A stretch of 37,022 nucleotides of DNA from CAYYMZ01 sp964473025 (GTDB taxonomy: Bacteria > Patescibacteriota > UBA1384 > DTJR01). The position numbers were made by a program, and so were the translations under genes. The notes under the pieces are model-generated. The model saw nothing but the letters and a program-made list of their open reading frames with translations. It was not told the origin of the DNA and did no database searches. The number at the start of each line of letters is the position of its first letter. Within the stretch, counting starts at the first letter, position 1. The DNA lies in assembly GCA_964473025.1 (NCBI GenBank), contig CAYYMZ010000007.1, positions 1 to 37,022 of the forward strand, in the 5' to 3' direction. Positions 22,602 through 28,968 of this stretch are shown here, in pieces.

Positions 22602-23516
22602 ATGCAAGACATTGATTCGAAGATATTAAATAAGTTAATTGCAGTTAAGGTCTTACTTAATGATGCGCTAAAATCAGTAAATGAGTCAGGGGTTCAGAGA
22701 GCGTTCGCTATTTTACATACTCACAATGCATTAGATTGGATGTTTCAGATTGCCTATAGCGGAACTGTAGGAGCAAAGAAAAATGAAAAGATGTACATTG
22801 AATATTATGCTCGCGAAGTAAACAAATCCATTCCAAAACTTATTGATATTGGAAATCTCTCGAGGGTTAATACTCTTCGAAAAAATTTCAAACATGACTT
22901 TATTTTCCCTGATCCAGAACTGACAAAAGAACTAATTAGTTGGGCAGAAAATCAAATCAATACCATCTGTCAGCGTATTTTCCATATATCACTTGCAGAA
23001 ATAGATTTAGTCATTGCAATAGCGTCTCCAGAAATAAAGGAGCAGATAACTAAGGCAGATGATGTATTTTCCGGAGGGAAAGTACCTGAAGCATTCTGTG
23101 AACTAGCAATCGCTTTTGCGATGGTAAAATATGATTTGCAAGAGAGGATCGAGAAGCTAACAGACCGGAATGCAATTTTCGAAACAGACTTTACCTTTTC
23201 TAATTCATTCTTTCTACACATTCGAGATATGGGAAACCTTGTGGGAGAGGGATATAAGATCGCAGAAACATGGGATCAAATTATTAAAAGTACCGAATAT
23301 TTGATAAATATGTCTTTTATTAATTTTTTGGGGATAGGAATGTATGAATTCTTCCAATTTCAGGCTATAACCCCTAAACCGTTGCGGACTATGAATGGTA
23401 AATATCACTGCAGTATAAACGAGAGGCTAGCGGTAAAAATGCGTGCATCGGAATACAGTAAATGTCGCAACTTTGTCATAGAGGGTGCGCTTAAGGCGCA
23501 AAGTAAAGTGTTGTAA
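22602..23516 (+). CDS. HEPN-like helical protein
   Basis: A 304-residue mostly helical protein I do not recognise as a named family. The first 130 residues have features of a HEPN domain: AFAILHTHNALDWMFQIA (34-51) and an Rx4H motif, LRKNFKHDF (R93, H98), at the position where HEPN RNases carry RNxxxH, followed by an amphipathic helix. The remainder (about 135-304) is helical with no clear motif. It is followed 1 nt later by a DUF4238 gene, so the two are co-expressed. An RNase-type toxin or defence protein is possible. The motif alone is weak evidence. Confidence 0.6.
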   Translation: MQDIDSKILNKLIAVKVLLNDALKSVNESGVQRAFAILHTHNALDWMFQIAYSGTVGAKKNEKMYIEYYAREVNKSIPKLIDIGNLSRVNTLRKNFKHDFIFPDPELTKELISWAENQINTICQRIFHISLAEIDLVIAIASPEIKEQITKADDVFSGGKVPEAFCELAIAFAMVKYDLQERIEKLTDRNAIFETDFTFSNSFFLHIRDMGNLVGEGYKIAETWDQIIKSTEYLINMSFINFLGIGMYEFFQFQAITPKPLRTMNGKYHCSINERLAVKMRASEYSKCRNFVIEGALKAQSKVL

Positions 23517-23517
23517 T

Positions 23518-24528
23518 ATGGATAAAACGAGATCATTACATCATTTTGTTCCGCAGTTTTACTTAAGAAATTTCGAATCTCGATCAGTCGGGCAGAATCA
23601 TTATATCTTTCTATATCAGCGTACCAGAGAAATTACAGAACCAAATATAAGAAGCGTTGGGTCGGAAAAGAGTTTTTATACAGTTCAAGAAAAATCTACC
23701 CTGAAAGATTCTTCAATGATTGAGGATATGTTTGATAAAATCGAGGGCAAAACTGCACCTATTTTCAAGAAAATCATTGATAAAGACAGTATTTATTTAT
23801 CCGAAGAGGAAAAAGCGGAACTAGATTATTTTCTTGCTCTGCTCTATGTAAGAACGCCCGGATTTAGAAAAGTTCAAACCGATGGCTATAAAATAGCTCT
23901 CAAACACTATTTGAGAACAATGGCAGCAAATAGGGATTACTTCAGAAAAAGCATGATGGAAGTTACAGAAACTAAAAGCAATCTAGAAATTGACGATTTG
24001 AGAGAAAAGGCATACAACTTTGACAAGTATTTTACCCTTGAAGCAGAAGGGGGCGAGAGCGGACTGCTGAAACTTGCCCTTGAGGACTCTAAGGCTATTG
24101 CACCGTGTTTTTATATGAAAACCCTTCATCTCATTACATCAATAGGCAAAGCCGTTTTTATAACTTCTGATAATCCCGTTGTGCTCATTCCGCAGGATAG
24201 GTTATACGGTAAGGGGCCGATACATTCAACAATTATTCTGCCTATATCTCCCAAAAAATGCATTCTTTATCACAACGAAAAGAAAAAGGACAAAATTTTT
24301 ATTAGCGAGGAGCAAGTAAGAAAAATCAACCAGTGTGTTATGTCATCTTCTAATAACTTTATCTATTCTAACCTCGTCTCAAAAAAGATACTCAAGGCTT
24401 TTACTATTACTCCTCACGGAGACAGGTTGGCTTCGAGATCCATGTTTAGCGCTTCGGGATCACTGCTGATTTCTTCGATTGACCCCGGACCTTATTTAGA
24501 GAAAGATATTTTCGGAGATAGATTTTAG
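23518..24528 (+). CDS. DUF4238 domain-containing protein
   Basis: A 336-residue protein opening with HHFVPQFYLRNFES (8-21), the diagnostic start of DUF4238 proteins, followed by SVGSEKSFY. Later blocks such as VFITSDNPVVLIPQD and ILPISPKKCILYHN agree. DUF4238 proteins are widespread in phages, plasmids and genomic islands; their function is unknown, and a nuclease-like role has been suspected from the conserved histidines. The start at 23518 directly follows the upstream stop. The frame is open 11 codons further upstream, overlapping the previous gene, which is less likely. Confidence 0.85.
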   Translation: MDKTRSLHHFVPQFYLRNFESRSVGQNHYIFLYQRTREITEPNIRSVGSEKSFYTVQEKSTLKDSSMIEDMFDKIEGKTAPIFKKIIDKDSIYLSEEEKAELDYFLALLYVRTPGFRKVQTDGYKIALKHYLRTMAANRDYFRKSMMEVTETKSNLEIDDLREKAYNFDKYFTLEAEGGESGLLKLALEDSKAIAPCFYMKTLHLITSIGKAVFITSDNPVVLIPQDRLYGKGPIHSTIILPISPKKCILYHNEKKKDKIFISEEQVRKINQCVMSSSNNFIYSNLVSKKILKAFTITPHGDRLASRSMFSASGSLLISSIDPGPYLEKDIFGDRF

Positions 24529-24571
24529 TCTCACGGGTTATGCCCCTTGATATTTATCTGTGGACTTATAA

Positions 24572-24805
24572 TCACTTGGAATTTTTCGGTCCTTTATTCG
24601 GACATTGTGCATTATTGTCAGAGTTAGTTCTGCCAAAATTTTTGTTTAATACAGGAAATGACCAGCGACTATCATCCCCATCTTGACTTTTTGTTAATAT
24701 TTCCCAAATGTTAGGTGTGTGTTCTTTGGATGTATCAATAGCTGTTTCCACGGGATTGCGACTATTTATAGCTTGCTCTTTAAGTATACAATTACTTTCC
24801 AACAT
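24572..24805 (-). CDS. Small hypothetical protein, coupled to the SDH-type protease gene
   Basis: A 77-residue polar protein starting MLESNCILKEQ and ending CPNKGPKNSK, with no membrane segment or recognised motif. It overlaps the protease gene by 14 nt. Its start is fixed by a perfect AAGGAGGT five nt before the ATG, embedded in the last protease codons. Such a strong SD argues that it is real even though the sequence is low in hydrophobic residues. It may be a partner or substrate of the protease. Confidence 0.55.
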   Translation of the reverse strand: MLESNCILKEQAINSRNPVETAIDTSKEHTPNIWEILTKSQDGDDSRWSFPVLNKNFGRTNSDNNAQCPNKGPKNSK

Positions 24806-25703
24806 CCTGTACCTCCTTAAGATAGCCAAGGGCAGTAATCCTACCGATATTTTTTAATATCACATCCATGATACCATATTTATCAGCAGGAAATGTTTCT
24901 GTGCTTAAGCCAAGAGACATTGCTTCGTCGCGATCTATCATAAAACCATGTTCTGGATATTTCTCAACAAGTTTTCTAGCTATATCTCTTGATTCATCTA
25001 TGGAATATTTTGACCGGAGTAAACGAGTTGCATATTCCTCAGCAACCTTCAAAACTCTCGATCTCTCTGTATACCTTACAGCATCAACTTTTTCGAATAG
25101 TGGCCTAACTAATTCTGAAACAAAATGCATAGCCATCGGCAATACGGTCTCTAATTTTTTACCTGAGTTTTGCAAAAGAAAAATAGTGGTCTTATCCAAT
25201 GCCTCAAGTGAGAATGCATGAAGGCGTTCAAGTGATTGGACTTCGTTCAGAGCCGAACTGTATTCCTCCCGTTCTCGGTCAATGAATTGTGCATCTAGCG
25301 GACCCAACTCTGCACAATCACCCATGATAATTTCGTCAGCTCCCAACGAGAGAAGGGTGGCGGCACTTTTAGCTCGTCTGGGAATTACTACCTTATAGCT
25401 ACCGCAATGTTTTCGCAAAAAGTCAGCGATTTGGTATGCACATTTCGCATACCCACCCAGAGAATCAACTAATAACGCAACAGGCTGGTTCTTGGCTAAA
25501 TGATCTTTCATGAGATAAATCGCTTCCCACAGTTCATCGGATATTGAGCCAAACGGGCTATCGTCATTTTGGATTAACAAAATTACCGGCATATCTAGTA
25601 TTTGTTGAAGTTCCAATACAGAAGAGGAAAGAGCAAAGGGTAAATATGACGATGGACCGTTATAACAGCTTGCCGCAAAAAGCTTCGGCGGTGACTCGCC
25701 CAA
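24792..25703 (-). CDS. SDH-type (ClpP-fold) serine protease
   Basis: A 303-residue protein of the serine dehydrogenase proteinase/ClpP superfamily. Seen are PVALLVDSLGGYAKCAYQIA (74-93, oxyanion-loop glycines), RRAKSAATLLSLGADEIIMG (109-128) with S113 as candidate nucleophile, and AELGPLDAQF (131-140), the SLGPIDPQ-like motif. No membrane anchor is seen. This frame can only start at a TTG (25703), with AGGAG 3 nt upstream; a stop lies 13 codons above. A better ATG start exists in another frame at 25776 and would join through an eight-A run, so the full protein may have about 25 more N-terminal residues. Confidence 0.78.
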   Translation of the reverse strand: MGESPPKLFAASCYNGPSSYLPFALSSSVLELQQILDMPVILLIQNDDSPFGSISDELWEAIYLMKDHLAKNQPVALLVDSLGGYAKCAYQIADFLRKHCGSYKVVIPRRAKSAATLLSLGADEIIMGDCAELGPLDAQFIDREREEYSSALNEVQSLERLHAFSLEALDKTTIFLLQNSGKKLETVLPMAMHFVSELVRPLFEKVDAVRYTERSRVLKVAEEYATRLLRSKYSIDESRDIARKLVEKYPEHGFMIDRDEAMSLGLSTETFPADKYGIMDVILKNIGRITALGYLKEVQDVGK

Positions 25704-25776
25704 TTTCTCCTCTGTTTTTTTTAGGTGCTTTACTCACAGTATTTTTCTTCTTTTCTGATCCACCATTTTTTTCCAT
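25660..25776 (-). CDS. Short ORF probably encoding the true N-terminus of the protease (other frame)
   Basis: 38 codons from an ATG at 25776 with GGAGGA upstream, reading MEKNGGSEKKKNTVSKAPKK before an eight-A run (25715-25722). If one A is lost or skipped, the frame continues into TEEKLGESPPKLF of the protease. As written it ends at 25660. It may be an error in the run, a true indel, slippage, or a leader peptide. Confidence 0.45.
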   Translation of the reverse strand: MEKNGGSEKKKNTVSKAPKKNRGEIGRVTAEAFCGKLL

Positions 25777-26015
25777 ATTCCTCCATGCTTAGAAAATAAC
25801 CTTAAACACATCGGGAGTCAAGCATAAACATTAGCAGATAAAGAACTTATTGTAGAATTTAGAGAAGGGGTTCTATCGCAATATTGTAAGATATTTTGCC
25901 ACTCCTTCAGTTCGTTTATTAACCGGTTCCAGTCAAATTTCCTGAGTTCCACCAAACTTCGCCACAATAAATTGTGGCTTCGCTTGGCGAGCCGCTATCA
26001 TAAAGAAAAGGAGTT

Positions 26016-26047
26016 TGTCCAGCGTAGCCTTCGGGCGAAGTTGGACA
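26016..26047. repeat. Hairpin with TTCG tetraloop
   Basis: TGTCCAGCGTAGCC pairs with GGCGAAGTTGGACA around TTCG, with two purine mismatches. It lies 25 nt before the att-like copy and may be a structured repeat or a recombination site. Confidence 0.45.
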
Positions 26048-26072
26048 TTTTGATTTCAGTAGAAAATTATTT

Positions 26073-26099
26073 GTGACCGATTTCCCCCCTGTTCCACCA
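26073..26099 (+). repeat. att-like copy of the tmRNA 3' end
   Basis: GTGACCGATTT, a run of six C's, then TGTTCCACCA, ending at 26099. It differs from the genuine tmRNA end by one additional T before the C-run. Confidence 0.75.
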
Positions 26100-26101
26100 T
26101 T

Positions 26102-26130
26102 AAAAAACCACCCTAACTGGGTGGTTTTTT
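26102..26130. terminator. Terminator after the 26099 att-like copy
   Basis: AAAAAACCACCC / GGGTGGTTTTTT around TAACT, A/T symmetric and so bidirectional. It is homologous to the hairpin at 26723-26751. Confidence 0.8.
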
Positions 26131-26204
26131 GAAAAGGCTGCTATCCGGGAAGATGGACAACAGCCTTGGGTATCGAGGACAGGCTAGGGTTACTTCTCGC
26201 GCGG

Positions 26205-26579
26205 TCAGGAACGAACTGTCTTCGTGGTTTGACTCCGTTGGATAAGAGCCTCGAAGACCGGCACCCAGCGGATATCCAGAATCTTATATGCGCGGTGATC
26301 ACTAGAGTGTCGGGGAGTGAGACACACCCACGATGTAGTTGGACCGCCAATGTCCAGGCGTGCATCATGGTTAAGTGCAATCTCTCTCAAGCACACTTCG
26401 ATACTAATGTCATCACCAGGATACCAACCGCCCTTCGGCGCGTTACCGACCTCCTGCTGCCAACCAAGCCGTTTGCTGATCTCTATAATCTCGTTCAGAT
26501 CGAGACCCTTGGGTGTATGAGGTATAGCCGAGATGAGCTCGCTCATACGCCCTTCGTCAGTTGTCTTAGAAGGATCCAT
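26205..26579 (-). CDS. GC-rich hypothetical protein
   Basis: A 124-residue protein of unknown function, GC-richer than its surroundings. The start is supported by GGAGGTG seven nt upstream of the ATG. Segments such as LDLNEIIEISKRLGW, then GGWYPGDDISIEVCLREIALNH and LDIRWVPVFEALI, suggest a small mixed alpha/beta soluble fold. There is no membrane segment or known motif. It is the only gene in the small second insertion. A perfect inverted repeat lies just upstream of the ribosome binding site. Confidence 0.6.
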   Translation of the reverse strand: MDPSKTTDEGRMSELISAIPHTPKGLDLNEIIEISKRLGWQQEVGNAPKGGWYPGDDISIEVCLREIALNHDARLDIGGPTTSWVCLTPRHSSDHRAYKILDIRWVPVFEALIQRSQTTKTVRS

Positions 26580-26600
26580 CTGTTACACCTCCGGTTTCAG

Positions 26601-26628
26601 TATTCTCATGCGAGATCACATGAGAATA
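26601..26628. repeat. Perfect 10-bp inverted repeat upstream of the GC-rich gene
   Basis: TATTCTCATG and CATGAGAATA flank an 8-nt loop, about 10 nt upstream of the GGAGGTG of the minus-strand gene. It could be an operator or a 5' leader hairpin. Confidence 0.6.
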
Positions 26629-26711
26629 GAGGATATCATGTCATTTATTGTAAAACAAGATATTTATCGTTGCAGTTGGCTCATAAGCAATTTAAAATTT
26701 CAGACCGTACC

Positions 26712-26720
26712 GTTCCACCA
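26712..26720 (+). repeat. Short att-like copy of the tmRNA 3' end
   Basis: GTTCCACCA followed by CTAAAAAATCACCC. The following terminator matches the one after the 26099 copy at most positions, which supports common origin despite the short match. Confidence 0.5.
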
Positions 26721-26722
26721 CT

Positions 26723-26751
26723 AAAAAATCACCCTAAACGGGTGGTTTTTT
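26723..26751. terminator. Bidirectional terminator, probably the ancestral ssrA terminator
   Basis: AAAAAATCACCC / GGGTGGTTTTTT around TAAAC, directly after GTTCCACCA. It also closes the small membrane protein gene on the minus strand. Confidence 0.8.
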
Positions 26752-26756
26752 AGTTA

Positions 26757-26969
26757 TTATTTCTTACCCGACGTCGCCGCAAAAAGAAAAAACAAAAGAG
26801 ATAATATGACAAAAATGACACCAATCAAAAATACGACACTATATGCTTTGGTCGCAACCGTGATGCCGGTAGCTAGATCTGCTTGAACATTAGTTTGCCA
26901 ATACGAAACACTCATCAAAACACCGCCAAATACCAGAACCCCCAGCCCCATCTTGAAATTTTTTCTCAT
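26757..26969 (-). CDS. Small two-helix membrane protein
   Basis: A 70-residue protein with hydrophobic helices at about 7-23 (MGLGVLVFGGVLMSVSY) and 43-66 (AYSVVFLIGVIFVILSLLFF), a polar linker between them and a basic end (GKK). GGGAGGGG lies just upstream of the ATG. It follows smpB by 27 nt on the same strand and is followed by a terminator, so it may be transcribed with smpB. No family recognised. Confidence 0.7.
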   Translation of the reverse strand: MRKNFKMGLGVLVFGGVLMSVSYWQTNVQADLATGITVATKAYSVVFLIGVIFVILSLLFFLFAATSGKK

Positions 26970-26996
26970 ACACCCCTCCCTTTTAGAAGATTTTTA

Positions 26997-27437
26997 CTAC
27001 CTGGCTCCTCTTTGAGCCCGCTCTAAATCACGTTTTTTAATTACTTCTCTTTTATCATAAAGCTTTTTTCCCTGTCCTACCGCCAGCTCGATTTTTGCGT
27101 GTCCTCCTTTGAGATAAATCGATAAGGGAACTAATGTCAAGCCCTGTTCATGGACCAGGCCAATTAACTTTCTAATCTCGCGACGGTTTAAAAGTAGCTT
27201 TCTTGTTCTGTATGGGTCGACTGTTGATGAATAAAAATGCGAACCGACCAGATAAACTTCAGGGCGGGATTTTGTGGAATATAATATCTTTGCGTATGAG
27301 CCCTTTAAATTAACACGGCCAGACCTTATCGCCTTAATTTCATCACCTTGAAGTACAATTCCCGTTTCATATTTTTCGAGAACCTTATATTCATACGTTG
27401 CGTATCTATTTGATATTCTAGCATTCATCACTTTCAT
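26997..27437 (-). CDS. smpB: SsrA-binding protein SmpB
   Basis: A 146-residue OB-fold protein that delivers tmRNA to stalled ribosomes. Seen are the opening ATYEYKVLEKYETGIVLQGD leading into EIKAIRSGRVNLKGSYA, the central GSHFYSSTVDPYRTRKLLL, and the lysine/arginine-rich C-terminal tail (KLYDKREVIKKRDLERAQRGAR) that mimics mRNA in the decoding centre. I place the start at 27437, with GAGGG four nt upstream. The frame is open 16 codons further, but that sequence is not SmpB-like. Its partner ssrA lies about 8 kb away across the inserted region. Confidence 0.95.
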   Translation of the reverse strand: MKVMNARISNRYATYEYKVLEKYETGIVLQGDEIKAIRSGRVNLKGSYAKILYSTKSRPEVYLVGSHFYSSTVDPYRTRKLLLNRREIRKLIGLVHEQGLTLVPLSIYLKGGHAKIELAVGQGKKLYDKREVIKKRDLERAQRGAR

Positions 27438-27585
27438 TTTACCCTCACACCTATCTGCTAGCAACTTATGCAAGAATTTTTGCAAAATAAATGCGGGGTA
27501 AACATGATTTTTACCTAAAAATTCACAAATTTGATTTTATCCGATTTCATTGTTACAGTGAGGTAAGTTTAACGGAGGTAAGATT

Positions 27586-28128
27586 ATGATAATTGGCGTT
27601 GTTGGTTCTATCGCATCGGGAAAAGATACGGTTGCTGAATACTTTGAAAATAAAGGTTTTCAAGCAATATCTTTTTCGGGCATATTACGTGAAATTATGA
27701 AAAAAGAAGGTAAAGATATTTCCGTTAAAAATATGACTGAATATGGAAATGCTTTACGTGAAACGAAGGGTTATGATTATCTCGCGCGGCAAGCGTACAA
27801 AAAAATAAACAAAAAAGACGCTGTTTTAACGTCAATCAGACAGGTCGGTGAAATAGAATTTTTAAGAACAAAGCCCGATTTTCACCTCATAAGAGTTGAT
27901 GCTCCAATAGAGCTTCGTCTCAAAAGATTGATAGACAGAAAAAGGTTAGATGACATCAAAAATCTCAAGGAGTTGAAAGAAATTGAAAAAAAGCAGGCGG
28001 ATGGGCAGGGCGGAGGAATGAATATGAATAAGTGTTACAAGCTAGCTGACTATAAAATTATCAACAATGGCACGTTGGAAGAACTTCGAGAAAAGGTTGA
28101 GAAGTTTCTTGCCAAAATCAATAAATAA
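27586..28128 (+). CDS. P-loop nucleotide/nucleoside kinase (dephospho-CoA-kinase-like fold)
   Basis: A 180-residue kinase with Walker A GSIASGKDTV (7-16), a ...SFSGILREIM segment, a lid-like region around RLKRLIDRKR, and the C-terminal ADYKIINNGTLEELREKV, common to CoaE-like and archaeal nucleotide kinases. The sequence suggests a dNMP kinase or a CoaE relative; the context, first gene of a dTMP operon, favours a deoxynucleotide monophosphate kinase. GGAGG lies seven nt before the ATG. Confidence 0.75.
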   Translation: MIIGVVGSIASGKDTVAEYFENKGFQAISFSGILREIMKKEGKDISVKNMTEYGNALRETKGYDYLARQAYKKINKKDAVLTSIRQVGEIEFLRTKPDFHLIRVDAPIELRLKRLIDRKRLDDIKNLKELKEIEKKQADGQGGGMNMNKCYKLADYKIINNGTLEELREKVEKFLAKINK

Positions 28129-28153
28129 TTCTTTCGAATTTAAAGCGAGGAGG

Positions 28154-28285
28154 CCAGGTAGTAGAAATTTGATAAATATAAATATTTTATTGAAAAAGCA
28201 AGAAATAATATTGGACAGAGCGGGATATATTTAAAAAGTTTAATCGGTGGTGAATAAATAAAATAATCAAATTTTCACTACCTGG
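28154..28285. repeat. 20-bp imperfect inverted repeat bracketing the dCMP deaminase leader
   Basis: Arm 28154-28173 (CCAGGTAGTAGAAATTTGAT) and arm 28266-28285 are reverse complements at 18 of 20 positions, with 92 nt between. The second arm ends just before the GGAGGA that serves the next gene. The interval contains an open frame without a start, ending ...SLIGGE. Confidence 0.6.
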
Positions 28286-28290
28286 GAGGA

Positions 28291-28968
28291 ATGATGCCGG
28301 AGGGTCAAACAGATTACAAGCGGCCAAGTTGGGACTGTTATTTCGTAGAAATCATGGAAGCTATTGCCAGGCGCGCGACTTGCGCGCGCGGACGGTCTGG
28401 CTGCGTCATTGCAAAAGATAATCAAATTCTGGCGGCAGGGTACGTTGGTTCTGCTATTGGAGATGACCACTGCGATGAAGTCGGTCACCTAATGCAAAAA
28501 AGATACAATGCCGATGGTACATATTCAGAGCACTGCGTGAGAACGGTGCATGCAGAGCAAAATGCAATTTGTCAGGCGGCCAAAAGAGGGATTCCGATTA
28601 ATGGTGCGACCATTTACGTCCGCATGACACCATGCCCGGTTTGCGCAAAGATGATAGCCAATTGCGGCATAAAAAGAGTTGTGTGTCAGAGAAAATACCA
28701 CGATCGTGCGGAAGCGGAAAGAATTTTCAGCCGTAGCGGCATAGCATTAATTCATCAATCCGAAGAAGAGGAAAAATATTCAAACAAAACAACCGCAGAG
28801 AGAAAACCAAAAGAGCAAGAACTCCCACCGGAGCTTGCCAGCGAAGCCCTCGACGCGATTGTTGCTTCTGCGGATGAAGGACTTCGACCAATTGCTGAAG
28901 ATATTGAGGCGATAGAAATAACAAACAAAAAAGAGGAGAAAAAAGATGAGCTTAAAAGCCGATGGTGA
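28291..28968 (+). CDS. Deoxycytidylate (dCMP) deaminase
   Basis: A 225-residue zinc deaminase converting dCMP to dUMP. Zinc and proton-shuttle residues are HAE (H87, E89) and PCPVC (C115, C118), and a zinc-finger-like region precedes them as in dCMP deaminases (GDDHCDEVGH, EHCVRTVHAEQ). The last 60 residues are an acidic, low-complexity extension beyond the family's usual end. GGAGGA directly touches the ATG at 28291, so the second ATG (28294) gives better spacing. The 3' end overlaps glyA by 23 nt. Confidence 0.92.
   Translation: MMPEGQTDYKRPSWDCYFVEIMEAIARRATCARGRSGCVIAKDNQILAAGYVGSAIGDDHCDEVGHLMQKRYNADGTYSEHCVRTVHAEQNAICQAAKRGIPINGATIYVRMTPCPVCAKMIANCGIKRVVCQRKYHDRAEAERIFSRSGIALIHQSEEEEKYSNKTTAERKPKEQELPPELASEALDAIVASADEGLRPIAEDIEAIEITNKKEEKKDELKSRW

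Larger units (their letters stand above)
19132..26099. mobile_element. Genomic island inserted at the 3' end of ssrA
   Basis: A 7-kb accessory region bounded by the tmRNA 3' end (19111-19131) and a near-identical copy of it at 26078-26099 (one T inserted), the pattern left by site-specific integration into ssrA. Contents are an M48 protease with its partner, a TerS-like gene, HEPN-like/DUF4238 genes and a small gene plus an SDH-type protease gene. No integrase or transposase gene is visible, so this may be a decayed or satellite element. Confidence 0.65.
25777..26204. other. Gene-free stretch at the right end of the island
   Basis: 428 nt without a credible gene. It holds a perfect palindrome GCCACAAT-AA-ATTGTGGC (25961-25978), a 14-pair imperfect hairpin with a TTCG loop (26016-26047), the att-like repeat and the terminator at 26102-26130. 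Confidence 0.5.
26100..26720. mobile_element. Second, small insertion next to the ssrA island
   Basis: About 0.6 kb between the copy ending at 26099 and a shorter copy of the tmRNA end (GTTCCACCA, 26712-26720). Each copy is followed by a homologous terminator. It contains one GC-rich gene (26205-26579), unlike the flanking DNA. Confidence 0.5.

Noticed and set aside
25715..25722. Classic -1 programmed frameshift at the A-run before the protease
   Set aside because: The sequence contains A AAA AAC, but the protease is in the +1 (or -2) frame relative to the upstream ORF, so -1 slippage would not join them.
26166..26753. A 195-residue plus-strand frame across the small insertion
   Set aside because: It is antisense to the gene with a strong GGAGGTG start, crosses the att-like repeat and terminator, and has no family-like pattern.
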